This document shows positions 36,763 through 46,205 of a DNA stretch of 64,000 bases, one piece after another. The first letter of the stretch is position 1, and every line of letters begins with the position of its first letter. The stretch lies in NCBI GenBank assembly GCA_046542995.1, contig JBKHAH010000005.1, positions 6,591 through 70,590 on the forward strand. The letters run 5' to 3'. The notes below the pieces were generated by a model. The model did not search any database and was not told the DNA's origin. It saw only the letters and a program-made list of their open reading frames with translations. The stretch is from Perlabentimonas sp046542995 (lineage in GTDB: Bacteria > Bacteroidota > Bacteroidia > Bacteroidales > Tenuifilaceae). The position numbers and the translations under genes were made by a program.

Positions 36763-36791
36763 TAAAGTTAACCCCTCGAAAAAACAAGAAT

Positions 36792-38306
36792 ATGTCAAAA
36801 GTTTTCGGTGAAATAATTCAGGTTATTGGCCCTGTGGTTGATGTAGCGTTCCCTTCAGCAAAAGATAATTTGCCAAATATTCACGATGCGCTAGAGATTA
36901 CCCGAAAGGATGGTTCCATTCTAGTGGTTGAATGCCATCAGCATGTTGGTGAGCATACAATTCGTGCAATTGCTATGGACTCAACCGATGGGCTACATCG
37001 TGGAATGAGCGTTGAATCTACAGGGAAATCAATTACAGTTCCCACCGGAAATCAAATAAAAGGCAGGCTCCTGAATGTTATTGGAGCACCAATTGATGGG
37101 ATGACAAAACTAGATTCGAAGGAAGAGTACCAGATTCATAGCAAGCCACCTCGTTACGAAGACTTAATGACTGATACCGAAGTGCTCTTTACCGGAATAA
37201 AAGTTATTGATTTGCTTGAACCCTACTCAAAGGGAGGCAAAATTGGCTTGTTTGGAGGTGCAGGTGTTGGGAAAACAGTGATCATTATGGAGCTCATTAA
37301 TAACATTGCAAAAAAGTACGAGGGGATGTCAGTTTTTGCAGGTGTGGGGGAGCGAACGCGTGAAGGGAATGACCTCCTGCGTGAGATGATAGAGTCCGAT
37401 GTAATCCGCTATGGAAGTAAATTTAAGGAGAACATGGAAGCAGGCGGATGGGACCTATCACTTGTGGATTATGAGGAGCTAAAAAAATCCCAGGCAACCC
37501 TAATTTTTGGGCAGATGAATGAGCCCCCGGGAGCGAGAGCAACCGTGGCCCTTTCGGGTCTTTCCGTTGCTGAATCATTCAGAGATGGAGCAGGAACCGA
37601 TGGCAAGGGGCACGATATACTTTTCTTTATTGATAACATTTTTAGATTTACTCAGGCAGGTAGTGAGGTGTCAGCCCTTCTTGGCAGAATGCCCTCCGCT
37701 GTGGGATATCAGCCTACTTTGGCTACAGAAATGGGCCTTATGCAGGAACGAATTACCTCAACGCAAACTGGCTCAATTACTTCGGTGCAGGCGGTTTATG
37801 TGCCAGCCGATGACCTTACCGACCCAGCACCAGCCACAACCTTTTCGCATCTTGATGCAACCACAGTGTTAAGTCGTAAAATTGCAGAGTTGGGTATATA
37901 CCCAGCAGTTGACCCCCTTGATTCAACATCAAGAATTCTTACTGCAGAAATTGTTGGCAAGGAGCATTACGAAACCGCACAGCGCGTTAAGGAGTTACTC
38001 CAAAGGTATAAGGAACTTCAGGATATTATAGCCATATTAGGAATGGACGAGCTTAGCGAGGATGATAAGTTGGTAGTGCATCGTGCTCGGCGTGTGCAGC
38101 GTTTTCTGTCACAGCCGTTCCATGTTGCCGAAGCCTTTACGGGCCTTAAAGGATCAATTGTTGATATTAAGGACACCATAAAGGGCTTTAATATGATTAT
38201 GGACGGAGAAACTGACAAATATCCTGAAGCAGCTTTTAACCTGGTTGGTACTATTGAGGAGGCCATAGAAAAAGGCAAAAGGATGCTTGAGGAAGCAAAA
38301 AATTAG
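36792..38306 (+). CDS. atpD: F1 ATP synthase subunit beta
   Basis: Catalytic subunit of the F1 sector, 504 residues with the start at 36792 (MSKVFGEIIQV). An in-frame upstream start at 36657 is rejected because it lies inside the terminator and promoter. Seen: N-terminal beta-barrel, P-loop GGAGVGKT with Lys161, GERTREG (catalytic Glu), FIDNIFRFTQAG and the DELSEDD helix region that contacts subunit gamma. Forms the alpha3beta3 ring with AtpA, encoded 3.4 kb away on the other strand. Transcribed with atpC (6-base gap). Length and motifs are normal. Confidence 0.98.
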   Translation: MSKVFGEIIQVIGPVVDVAFPSAKDNLPNIHDALEITRKDGSILVVECHQHVGEHTIRAIAMDSTDGLHRGMSVESTGKSITVPTGNQIKGRLLNVIGAPIDGMTKLDSKEEYQIHSKPPRYEDLMTDTEVLFTGIKVIDLLEPYSKGGKIGLFGGAGVGKTVIIMELINNIAKKYEGMSVFAGVGERTREGNDLLREMIESDVIRYGSKFKENMEAGGWDLSLVDYEELKKSQATLIFGQMNEPPGARATVALSGLSVAESFRDGAGTDGKGHDILFFIDNIFRFTQAGSEVSALLGRMPSAVGYQPTLATEMGLMQERITSTQTGSITSVQAVYVPADDLTDPAPATTFSHLDATTVLSRKIAELGIYPAVDPLDSTSRILTAEIVGKEHYETAQRVKELLQRYKELQDIIAILGMDELSEDDKLVVHRARRVQRFLSQPFHVAEAFTGLKGSIVDIKDTIKGFNMIMDGETDKYPEAAFNLVGTIEEAIEKGKRMLEEAKN

Positions 38307-38312
38307 AAGCCC

Positions 38313-38582
38313 ATGCAGCTGCAAATTATTACACCGGAAGAAACTTTTTTTAATGGTGATGTGGATATCGTTAGAGTTCCTGGCTCCTCTGGTTCTTTTG
38401 CAATAATGCATAACCATGCCCCAATAATTTCAACTTTGGAGCCAGGTACCATAAAAATTGTGCAAGGTGTTGACGAACGCTTTTTCGATATCGCAGAGCA
38501 ATCAGTTGTTGAGCAGAATGACAATAGAGTCATTATAATAACTCAAAAGATTGAGGAGTCATTCCCAATTTTTGTACGTTAA
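38313..38582 (+). CDS. atpC: F1 ATP synthase subunit epsilon, short form
   Basis: 89 residues, about two-thirds of the usual ~135. Only the N-terminal beta-sandwich is present (LQIITPEETFFNGDVDIVRVPGSSGSFAIMHNH is split over two recognisable blocks). The two-helix C-terminal domain that inhibits ATP hydrolysis in E. coli is absent, as in many Bacteroidota. Links the central stalk to the c ring. Six bases after atpD; end of this block. Confidence 0.93.
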   Translation: MQLQIITPEETFFNGDVDIVRVPGSSGSFAIMHNHAPIISTLEPGTIKIVQGVDERFFDIAEQSVVEQNDNRVIIITQKIEESFPIFVR

Positions 38583-38616
38583 CCTGTTTCTGGGCACTAC
38601 TACTTTTAAAATTATT

Positions 38617-39351
38617 ATGATGATAAAGAAGGGTCTCGTTTATATATTTTTTGCTTTGGCATTTGCTCATATTGCCAATGCTCAGCAAACGGTTACCTTT
38701 TCCTCTTTAGACGGAGTTACAATAACTGCAGATAAATACGTAGTATCAACCCAAAAACCTTACCTAATACTTCTTCATCAGGCTGGCTTTAGCCGTGGCG
38801 AATACCGTGAGACGGCTCCAAAACTTGCTAATCTAGGGTTTAACTGTTTGGCTGTTGACCTGCGATCGGGCAATGAGGTGAATTTTGTGAAAAACAGCAC
38901 CGCTTTAGATGCTAAAGAAAAGGGTAAACCATGCAGCTACCTTGATGCTAGGCAAGATATTACAGCAACTATAAGCTATGTGGCTGGTATTTCAAAGAAA
39001 CCGATTATACTTGTTGGAAGTTCTTACTCCGCATCCCTTGCACTAGTTGAGGCTACCAATAATTTTAAGGTGAAAGCTGTAGTGGTTTTTTCACCAGGCG
39101 AGTATTTTAAAAATGAGCTAAATGTAAAGGAGGCAACCAGTATGCTCTATGTACCTGTTTTAGCGACAAGTTCAAGGATAGAGTTTGAGCCCATGAAGAA
39201 GATGCTTGACCATATAAAGCCAAAGCATTTAACCCTTTTTAAGCCCACCAAGGAAGGTGTGCACGGTTCTCGTGCCCTGTGGGAGAGCAATCCGAACCAC
39301 GAGGAATACTGGATGGCTTTAACCCAATTCTTTAGCCAATTAAAATTCTAA
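38617..39351 (+). CDS. Exported alpha/beta hydrolase
   Basis: About 244 residues from the start at 38617 (or the adjacent ATG at 38620), chosen because it gives a signal peptide (MIKKGLVYIFFALAFAHIA, cleavage near NAQ). A frame start at 38551 overlaps atpC and adds only non-signal sequence. The alpha/beta hydrolase fold is indicated by LILLHQAGFSRGEYR (oxyanion loop), the nucleophile elbow GSSYSA and GVHGSRAL near the C-terminus with the likely catalytic His. Resembles dienelactone-hydrolase-like esterases. Probably periplasmic. Its position between the two ATP synthase blocks has no obvious functional meaning; it may share the atpDC transcript. Confidence 0.82.
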   Translation: MMIKKGLVYIFFALAFAHIANAQQTVTFSSLDGVTITADKYVVSTQKPYLILLHQAGFSRGEYRETAPKLANLGFNCLAVDLRSGNEVNFVKNSTALDAKEKGKPCSYLDARQDITATISYVAGISKKPIILVGSSYSASLALVEATNNFKVKAVVVFSPGEYFKNELNVKEATSMLYVPVLATSSRIEFEPMKKMLDHIKPKHLTLFKPTKEGVHGSRALWESNPNHEEYWMALTQFFSQLKF

Positions 39352-39366
39352 AACTATATCTTTCCG

Positions 39367-39374
39367 TATCTTTG
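39367..39374 (+). promoter_or_regulatory. Candidate -7 element for the U32 gene
   Basis: TATCTTTG fits TAnnTTTG exactly. It is 135 bases upstream of the U32 start, and the leader carries a small hairpin (39427-39432 with 39440-39445). No clear -33. Confidence 0.35.
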
Positions 39375-39508
39375 CATCTAAAATAACAAGTGCTTGAAAG
39401 AAAACGCTTATTGCTTGGTTATGACTGCCTGATGGCATGTCAGGCTTGCCGAATTCTTACCTAGCACTGATAAAATATGAGTTTTCTTTCTGATACAAAC
39501 TACTAACG

Positions 39509-40774
39509 ATGCAGATTAATCTTGATAGTATTGAGGTAATGGCTCCCGCTGGCAATTTTGAGTCGCTTATGGCGGCCATTCAGGGTGGGGCTGACTCTGT
39601 TTACTTCGGCGTGGGTCATCTAAATATGCGTGCCAAATCAACGGTAAACTTCACTATTGATGATCTTCCCGAAATTGTTACCCGCTGTAGGGCAAATAAT
39701 GTAGAAACTTACCTCACGGTTAACACTGTGCTTTACGATCAGGATATTAAGCCAATGCAGCAAACAATTGATGCCGCTGCAAGTGCAGGCATTTCTGCAA
39801 TAATTGCATCCGATCAGGCTGCTATTACCTATGCTCGCGAGCAAGGGGTTGAGGTGCATTTATCTACACAGCTAAACATAAGCAACACTGAGGCTTTAAG
39901 GTTTTACTCCCAATGGGCTGATGTAGCAGTACTGGCACGTGAGCTCAATCTTGATCAGGTTGCAACCATTACAAAGAATATCTATGAACAGAAAATAACG
40001 GGTCCGTCTGGTAATCTGATTAGATTGGAGCTGTTTGCTCATGGAGCATTATGCATGGCAGTTTCTGGTAAATGCTACCTCAGCCTGCATCAGGCTAACC
40101 ACTCAGCAAACAGAGGTGCTTGTATTCAGATTTGTCGCCGATCATATACAGTAACGGACAAGGAAACTGGCAGCGAGTTAGATATAGAAAATGAGTACAT
40201 TATGTCACCAAAAGACCTTTGTACCATTGGTTTTCTTAATAAAATTATTGCATCGGGTGTTTCGGTGCTTAAAATTGAAGGTAGAGCCCGTAGCCCCGAA
40301 TACGTTAAAACCGTAACCCAATGCTATAAGGAGGCGGTTGCTTCCATAGAAAAGGGAGAATATACTGCCGATGCAATTGCGGAGTGGAAGAATCGCCTCT
40401 CAAAAGTTTTTAATCGTGGTTTTTGGGATGGCTACTATTTGGGCCAAAAACTGGGAGAATGGAGCCATGAATATGGAAGTGTGGCAAATGAGCGAAAGGT
40501 TTTTGTAGGTAGGGTCACGAATTATTTTTCAAAACTTGGGGTGGTTGAAATAAAACCCGAGGCCAGCGAGCTTTATAACAATGATAAGGTGCTAATAATT
40601 GGTCCCACAACCGGCGTGGTTGAAGTTGTAGCCGATGGTATTAGGGTGGATGATAAAATTGTATCGGAATGCCCAAAGGGAACGAAGTGCTCTTTTAAAA
40701 TACCAGTGCTGGTTAGGCGTAACGATAAACTATACAGATTAGTTGAAAATAGAAAGCATAAGTGCCTTGGCTGA
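39509..40774 (+). CDS. U32 family (YegQ/TrhP/RlhA-like) Fe-S protein
   Basis: 421 residues. Annotated historically as peptidase U32, but characterised members (TrhP, RlhA, UbiU/V) hydroxylate tRNA, rRNA or ubiquinone precursors using an Fe-S cluster. Seen: MAPAGNFESLMAAIQGGADSVYFG at the start (shown here as the family N-terminal TIM-barrel motif), STQLNISN, and cysteines C182, C189, C205 and C238, whose spacing resembles the cluster ligands of UbiU-type proteins; C209 is an extra one. LKIEGRARSPEYV is also diagnostic. A tRNA or rRNA hydroxylation role is most likely; protease activity is doubtful. No partner gene is adjacent. Confidence 0.88.
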   Translation: MQINLDSIEVMAPAGNFESLMAAIQGGADSVYFGVGHLNMRAKSTVNFTIDDLPEIVTRCRANNVETYLTVNTVLYDQDIKPMQQTIDAAASAGISAIIASDQAAITYAREQGVEVHLSTQLNISNTEALRFYSQWADVAVLARELNLDQVATITKNIYEQKITGPSGNLIRLELFAHGALCMAVSGKCYLSLHQANHSANRGACIQICRRSYTVTDKETGSELDIENEYIMSPKDLCTIGFLNKIIASGVSVLKIEGRARSPEYVKTVTQCYKEAVASIEKGEYTADAIAEWKNRLSKVFNRGFWDGYYLGQKLGEWSHEYGSVANERKVFVGRVTNYFSKLGVVEIKPEASELYNNDKVLIIGPTTGVVEVVADGIRVDDKIVSECPKGTKCSFKIPVLVRRNDKLYRLVENRKHKCLG

Positions 40775-40793
40775 AAGTCAGAGTAGTTGGTTG

Positions 40794-41678
40794 TTAACCC
40801 TTTAGGGCTTCTGCTCCGGAAACTATCTCTAAAATTTCTTTTGTAATTGCGGCTTGCCTTGCTTTGTTATACTGGAGTTTTAGCTCTTTTTTCAATTCAA
40901 TTGCATTCTCTGTTGCCTGATGCATTGCAGTCATTCTTGCCCCATGCTCACCAATTGAGTTTTCAAGTATAACCGTGTGAAAGTATGTTTTTATGGCAAG
41001 TGGTATTAAGACTTTTAGAATATACTCTTGATCAGGCTCAAAAATCAGGTTATCTGGAGTGTTTATTGTGCTATTTTCATCGATTTGAGTAAACGGCAGA
41101 AGGGGTTCAATTCTGGGTTCCTGAAGAGCGGGGTTTTTAAAGTAATTGTAAGCAACGTAAACAGAATCGAGTTCTTTATTATTGAATTGATCAATAAGCA
41201 TGGAGCTAAAACTTGCAGAAAGGCTAAAAGAAGGGTTATTAACAACCTCCGTGTCAATTAGGCTAACTTCAAAGCCCTTCTTTTTAAGGTAATCGGCCCC
41301 CTTTTTTCCTAAGCACAATAGTTTCAATTGATTTGTTCCCCATAACTCTGGAAAAAGTTTTGGCCCTTGTTCGTTAATAAATTTAAGAAGGTTAAGGTTA
41401 AACCCAGCGCACATGCTTGAGTTGGAAGTAACTACTACTAAAGCTGCCTTCTGAGTGATATCAGGCATTGTAAACCATTTTTCTACAACAGCTTCAGGTG
41501 CAAAGGGAACTATGCGCGCTAGTAAGTTTTGGATTTTTTTGGAATAGGGACTGTAGCGCAGAATCACATCCTGTGCTTTATGAAACTTAGCAGCCGACAC
41601 CATTTTCATGGCGCTGGTAATTTTCTGCGTCGATGCAATTGAACTTATCCTTGTGCGTATCTCCTTTAAACCTGCCAT
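40794..41678 (-). CDS. atpG: F1 ATP synthase subunit gamma
   Basis: 294 residues, the rotating central stalk. The N-terminal helix (ITSAMKMVSAAKFHKAQ) and the C-terminal helix (RQAAITKEILEIVSGAEAL) form the coiled coil that turns inside the alpha3beta3 ring. Normal length. Last gene of the block, separated by two bases from atpA. It converges on the U32 gene with a 19-base gap and no clear terminator between. Confidence 0.97.
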   Translation of the reverse strand: MAGLKEIRTRISSIASTQKITSAMKMVSAAKFHKAQDVILRYSPYSKKIQNLLARIVPFAPEAVVEKWFTMPDITQKAALVVVTSNSSMCAGFNLNLLKFINEQGPKLFPELWGTNQLKLLCLGKKGADYLKKKGFEVSLIDTEVVNNPSFSLSASFSSMLIDQFNNKELDSVYVAYNYFKNPALQEPRIEPLLPFTQIDENSTINTPDNLIFEPDQEYILKVLIPLAIKTYFHTVILENSIGEHGARMTAMHQATENAIELKKELKLQYNKARQAAITKEILEIVSGAEALKG

Positions 41679-41680
41679 TT

Positions 41681-43261
41681 TTAAGTTGCTAGCTGTTTTG
41701 CAATGGTTGATGCCACCTGTGTTATCGTATCCGTTATTTCGTCGTTTAAATCACCTTTGGCAATGTTTTTAAGTGTCTCTTCGTAGTGAGTTCTTAGCTC
41801 ATCAAGAAGGTTGTTTTCAAATTCCTTAACCCTATCTTTTGGAACTTTTTTTAAAAGACCTTTCGTTCCGCAATATATTATGGCTACCTGCTCCTCGATG
41901 GGAAGCGGACAGTTTTCTCCTTGCTTAAGAATTTCAACGTTTTTTGCACCTTTATCAAGTACATTGAGGGTTGCGGCATCCAAATCGGAGCCAAATTTTG
42001 CAAATGCTTCCAGCTCACGATACTGTGCCTGATCGAGCTTAAGCGTACCCGCCACTTTCTTCATGGATTTAATTTGCGCTTTGCCACCCACGCGCGATAC
42101 CGATATGCCAACATTAATTGCGGGTCTAACGCCGCTGTTAAACAGGTTCGTTTCAAGGAATATCTGACCGTCGGTTATGGAAATTACGTTGGTTGGTATA
42201 TATGCCGATACGTCAGCCGCTTGTGTCTCAATAATTGGGAGGGCTGTTAGCGAACCTCCCCCTTTTACCAAATCGCGAAGCGATTCGGGCAAATCATTCA
42301 TTTGCTTTGCAATCTCATCCGATTCAATAATTTTAGCAGCTCTTTCAAGAAGACGACTGTGAAGATAGAACACATCTCCAGGGTACGCTTCCCTCCCTGG
42401 TGGACGACGAAGGAGCAGTGAAACCTCCCTGTATGAAACGGCCTGCTTCGAAAGATCATCAAAAATTACCAGAGCATGACGCCCTGTGTCGCGGAAAAAT
42501 TCACCTATAGCAGCACCTGCGAAAGGTGCGTAGAATTGTTGTGCTGCGGGGTCAGCGGCACTTGCTGAAACAATCACGGTATAGTCAAGTGCCCCATGTT
42601 TTTGTAGAGTTTTAGCTATGCTTGCTACTGTTGAGCCTTTTTGACCTATGGCCACGTAAATACAAAAAACCGGTTCACCTTTATCATAAAAATTACGTTG
42701 ATTAATTATCGTGTCAACAGCAATGGCCGTTTTACCAGTTTGCCTGTCGCCAATAATTAGTTCACGCTGGCCCCTTCCTATGGGTATCATCGCATCAATA
42801 GCCTTTATTCCTGTTTGCAGCGGTTCGCTTACTGGTTGTCGGTATATTACTCCTGGAGCTTTCCTTTCGAGGGGCATCTCATAGGTTTTTCCAGTAATTG
42901 GACCCTTGCCGTCAATTGGCTCACCTAAGGTGTTAACAACGCGCCCCAAAAGCGCATCACCAACTTTTATTGAGGCGATATGGTTGGTTCGTTTAACCTT
43001 GAAACCCTCCTTAATTTTATCGGAGGATCCAAGTAGCACTACCCCAACATTATCCTCTTCAAGGTTGAGAACAATTCCCATTACGCCTGATTCGAACTCA
43101 ACCAGCTCGTTGGATCGGACGTTGGAAAGGCCAAATACCCTTGCAATGCCATCACCTACTTGTAAAACAGTACCTACCTCTTCGAAACCTGACTTTAAAT
43201 CTAGCCCGGCCAGTTCTTTCTTAAGAACTTCCGATACTTCTGATGCCTTTATATCTGCCAT
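41681..43261 (-). CDS. atpA: F1 ATP synthase subunit alpha
   Basis: 526 residues. Walker A GDRQTGKT (Lys177), Walker B-type ALVIFDDLSKQAVSYREVSLLLRR region and the alpha-specific PGREAYPGDVFYLHSRLLER (split here only for recognition). Non-catalytic nucleotide-binding subunit of the F1 ring and partner of AtpD. Gap of 11 bases from atpH. Typical length (~505-530). Confidence 0.97.
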   Translation of the reverse strand: MADIKASEVSEVLKKELAGLDLKSGFEEVGTVLQVGDGIARVFGLSNVRSNELVEFESGVMGIVLNLEEDNVGVVLLGSSDKIKEGFKVKRTNHIASIKVGDALLGRVVNTLGEPIDGKGPITGKTYEMPLERKAPGVIYRQPVSEPLQTGIKAIDAMIPIGRGQRELIIGDRQTGKTAIAVDTIINQRNFYDKGEPVFCIYVAIGQKGSTVASIAKTLQKHGALDYTVIVSASAADPAAQQFYAPFAGAAIGEFFRDTGRHALVIFDDLSKQAVSYREVSLLLRRPPGREAYPGDVFYLHSRLLERAAKIIESDEIAKQMNDLPESLRDLVKGGGSLTALPIIETQAADVSAYIPTNVISITDGQIFLETNLFNSGVRPAINVGISVSRVGGKAQIKSMKKVAGTLKLDQAQYRELEAFAKFGSDLDAATLNVLDKGAKNVEILKQGENCPLPIEEQVAIIYCGTKGLLKKVPKDRVKEFENNLLDELRTHYEETLKNIAKGDLNDEITDTITQVASTIAKQLAT

Positions 43262-43272
43262 AGTAAATTTTT

Positions 43273-43815
43273 CTAATACTCAATTCCCAGTATCTTTTTA
43301 CGTAGTAATTCAAGTTCTCCCCTAATGCTCTTATCCAAATACTTGTCCTCAATTGTTAGCGTGAAGCCTCCAATTAATTCAGGATTAACGGTTAGCCCAA
43401 TTTCAACGTCTTTTTTGTATTTCTGCCTAAGGTAGCTAGCAATATTGTCCATGCTGTTCTGGCTAAGCTCGGAGATACTCTCAATGTTTACTTTGATAAT
43501 ATTGAATTTTTGTCTGTATAATCGTTGAAAAACAAGGATTATACTTTTTAAAACAGATTCACGCTGCTTTTTCACTATTAAATGAACAAACTTGATAAGA
43601 TCGGGTGCGACTTTACTCAGAATGTTTTCAATGACTTTTTCTTTCTTGCTTCTTGAAATCATGGGAGAGTGCAGCATTTGATAGAATTCAGGATTACTCT
43701 CAATCATACGCATAAATTGCTCCGACTGTGAGTAGACATTAGATGCCACTTGTTGGTCAAGGGCCCAACCAAGTAACGCTCTGGCATAACTTACTGAAAC
43801 TCTACCCTGATTCAT
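43273..43815 (-). CDS. atpH: F1 ATP synthase subunit delta (OSCP)
   Basis: 180 residues. The N-terminal helical bundle (VSVSYARALLGWAL) and the C-terminal GFTLTIEDKYLDKSIRGEL signature of the OSCP/delta family are clear. Connects the F1 head to the peripheral stalk (AtpF). One base separates it from atpF. Confidence 0.95.
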   Translation of the reverse strand: MNQGRVSVSYARALLGWALDQQVASNVYSQSEQFMRMIESNPEFYQMLHSPMISRSKKEKVIENILSKVAPDLIKFVHLIVKKQRESVLKSIILVFQRLYRQKFNIIKVNIESISELSQNSMDNIASYLRQKYKKDVEIGLTVNPELIGGFTLTIEDKYLDKSIRGELELLRKKILGIEY

Positions 43816-43816
43816 G

Positions 43817-44314
43817 CTAATTTTGTGATGAAAGTTCTTGAATTATTGAGTTAACTTGCTCCTCATATTTTGCTTTATCCTTAAGTTCTTGACGGATAAT
43901 TTTTTCAGAAATTTGAAAAACAAGTTGAGTTGCATATGACTTAAACTCAAGTTTTGCCATTTCTTGATCGTGTTTAATCTTTTCTTGTGCTTGGGTAAGA
44001 AATTTATGTGCTTCTTCCTCAGATTTCATACGAGCTTCCTCAATAATTCTATCTTTGGTTTTTTTAGCTTCTACCAGGATAGCATCTCTTTCAGCCTGAG
44101 CTTTTGCAATTAGCTCCTCGTTACGTGCTTCTAGCTTAGCAATTTCGTTTCTTGCATACTCAGCATCGCGAAGAGCCTTGGAAATCTGTTCTTCCCGGTT
44201 CTTTATTCCTTGCAGAATTGGTTTCCATGCAAACTTCTTAAGAATAAAAAGTAGGATGCTAAAGGAAACAAGCATCCAGAACAGCAAACCGTAATCAGGA
44301 GTAATTAAACCCAT
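43817..44314 (-). CDS. atpF: F0 ATP synthase subunit b
   Basis: 165 residues: one N-terminal transmembrane helix (LLFWMLVSFSILLFILKKFAW) then a long charged alpha-helical coiled coil (KNREEQISKALRDAE onward), the peripheral stalk. Standard size. Lies between atpE and atpH. Confidence 0.96.
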   Translation of the reverse strand: MGLITPDYGLLFWMLVSFSILLFILKKFAWKPILQGIKNREEQISKALRDAEYARNEIAKLEARNEELIAKAQAERDAILVEAKKTKDRIIEEARMKSEEEAHKFLTQAQEKIKHDQEMAKLEFKSYATQLVFQISEKIIRQELKDKAKYEEQVNSIIQELSSQN

Positions 44315-44338
44315 ACAAAAGAGATTTTAAGGTTATTG

Positions 44339-44590
44339 CTATAGTAAAATTACAAGGGCACAAATAATAATTGCGAAGAATGACACCCCCTCAATTAGTG
44401 CTGCAGCAACCACCATGCTTCCTCGAATATCACCAGCAGCTTCTGGTTGGCGTGCCATTGATTCAAGTGCAGTTGCACCAATTTTTCCTATACCCCATGC
44501 TGCGCCAATAACAATTATTGCAGCACCAATTGCAGCACCAATTTTAGCATAGGCCGCTGCAGCTTGTAATAAAATAAGTAGTGTTGTCAT
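44339..44590 (-). CDS. atpE: F0 ATP synthase subunit c
   Basis: 83 residues, two-helix hairpin with polar loop ARQPE. Ion-binding Glu67 in ALIEGV of helix 2. I do not see the full Na+-binding ligand set, so proton coupling is assumed; a structural comparison would be needed to be sure. 24-nt gaps on either side; no frame oddities. Confidence 0.97.
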   Translation of the reverse strand: MTTLLILLQAAAAYAKIGAAIGAAIIVIGAAWGIGKIGATALESMARQPEAAGDIRGSMVVAAALIEGVSFFAIIICALVILL

Positions 44591-44615
44591 CTTTTAATAG
44601 TTTTATGGTTAATAA

Positions 44616-45725
44616 TTAATGATGCTCCTCTGTTGCCATGCCAAGGAACAATGCACTTAGCATGGTAAATACGTATGCTTGTATAACTGCAACCAGCAGC
44701 TCAAGCGCACTCATAAAAACTGTTAGTAGAATTGTAACTATTGATATACCGTAACCAAAATAAACATTTACTGCACCAAAAATGAAAATTAATCCAAAAA
44801 GCACCATCACAATAATGTGCCCCGCAAGAATGTTGGCAAAAAGACGAATCATTAGAACAGCCGGTTTAATAATCCAGCTAGCTAATTCAACCACAGGCAT
44901 AATGGGAATTGGTAACTTAAGGAAAACGGGAACCCCAGGGGGATTAAAAATGTGTTTCCAAAACATCTTGTTGCCATTTATTACAATCATTAAGAGTGTA
45001 AATAGTGCAAGAGCCATTGTAACGGCAATATTACCTGTAACGTTAGCACCGGCAGGAAATATTGGAATTAAACCCAGAAGATTATTTATCCATATAAAGA
45101 AAAAAACGGACAGCAGGAATGGCATAAACTTATGTGCTTTCTTTTCTCCAAGAGAGGGTTTTACTATTTCATCGCGTACGAATAAAATTATGGTTTCCAT
45201 TAGATTTTGTAATCCGCTTGGAGCAGAGGATGGCCTCTGCTGATATTTTTTTGCCACTGGAATAAAAATTAGGCACAAGAGTAGGATAGAGAAAAAGATG
45301 CCAACCACATTCTTCTTAATTGAGAAATCTAAAGGAAGGGCCCCTTCTTCCTCAATTATTTGCCCCTTCTCATTAACTTCAACAATTTTCCCCTTAAAGT
45401 CACCTTTGGTTATAAGTTTAAAGCCTTTGTACGAATCGTGTCCATGATGAAACTTACTTGACCAGAATGTGTATAGATTATTTCGTGTTCGGCTATAAAG
45501 GATAATTGGGAGAGGAACTGAGACATGTTTTTCTCCAAAGGAGAATAGATGCCACTCATGTGCATCACCAATATGGTCAAAAATAAAATCACCCGGGTTG
45601 AATTCCTTGTTCTGATTGTGGTTTTCTGTATGGCTCGAACTGTTTTCTACATCAGCACCCATGACTAAAGGTGCTGATATAAAAAGGGATACTATGGTTG
45701 TTAGAATGATGATGCCCCGTTTCAT
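44616..45725 (-). CDS. atpB: F0 ATP synthase subunit a
   Basis: 369 residues, longer than the E. coli form (~270) because of an N-terminal signal peptide (MKRGIIILTTIVSLFISAPLVM) and a ~120-residue periplasmic extension, common in Bacteroidota. Membrane helices fill the second half, with essential Arg294 in MIRLFANILAGH forming the proton path with AtpE Glu67. Precedes atpE in the operon. Confidence 0.96.
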   Translation of the reverse strand: MKRGIIILTTIVSLFISAPLVMGADVENSSSHTENHNQNKEFNPGDFIFDHIGDAHEWHLFSFGEKHVSVPLPIILYSRTRNNLYTFWSSKFHHGHDSYKGFKLITKGDFKGKIVEVNEKGQIIEEEGALPLDFSIKKNVVGIFFSILLLCLIFIPVAKKYQQRPSSAPSGLQNLMETIILFVRDEIVKPSLGEKKAHKFMPFLLSVFFFIWINNLLGLIPIFPAGANVTGNIAVTMALALFTLLMIVINGNKMFWKHIFNPPGVPVFLKLPIPIMPVVELASWIIKPAVLMIRLFANILAGHIIVMVLFGLIFIFGAVNVYFGYGISIVTILLTVFMSALELLVAVIQAYVFTMLSALFLGMATEEHH

Positions 45726-45782
45726 CTATTTTAAAATTTAGCCCGAACTCAAAAATAGATACTTTCTTGGGTAAATCAACAA

Positions 45783-46181
45783 CTATTGCTTATTTTTTTT
45801 ATTAAGGAAACCCATAAAGTCGTTAACAACCTGAATAAGAGAAGAGAAGTAAAGGATGATAAAAATCATCAGGAATGGAATGGGGTTGTTATTTGAGAGC
45901 AGCATGTAGAGGATGGCAAAGATGAGGGAACCAAAAAACTTTAGTGCGGTTATAAGCATAAAGTATCTGGAGAACTTTGCCGTTGAAAGATCATGTGTTT
46001 TTACCAGCATTACATAAACGATAATATTAAGGATATAGAAATATGCAAAAACAGCTGGGGCAAAATGGAAATAGTGCTGCGGAGCTATAAAATAGAATAC
46101 CGCAGCACTAAGTATAATAAATAGAATATACTTAATTGTTAAACGCGAAATAAATCTTTTAATGGCTTTGGGTTTATCCAT
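45783..46181 (-). CDS. Small four-helix membrane protein of the ATP synthase operon
   Basis: 132 residues with four predicted transmembrane helices (about 16-32, 40-60, 75-95 and 100-120) and Lys/Arg-rich ends. No known motif. Its place directly before atpB matches the AtpI-like genes of other ATP synthase operons, so a role in c-ring assembly or Mg2+ handling is plausible, but similarity to AtpI is not evident to me. Confidence 0.7.
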   Translation of the reverse strand: MDKPKAIKRFISRLTIKYILFIILSAAVFYFIAPQHYFHFAPAVFAYFYILNIIVYVMLVKTHDLSTAKFSRYFMLITALKFFGSLIFAILYMLLSNNNPIPFLMIFIILYFSSLIQVVNDFMGFLNKKNKQ

Positions 46182-46205
46182 TATTCTATCATAGTGCCAG
46201 AAAAA

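Noticed and set aside
36657..36791. Upstream extension of atpD
   Set aside because: It overlaps the terminator of the previous gene and the candidate promoter; the family N-terminus begins at 36792.
43817..44314. Possible Na+-coupled ATP synthase
   Set aside because: The c subunit (atpE) lacks the clear set of Na+ ligands; no evidence beyond that, so proton coupling is assumed.
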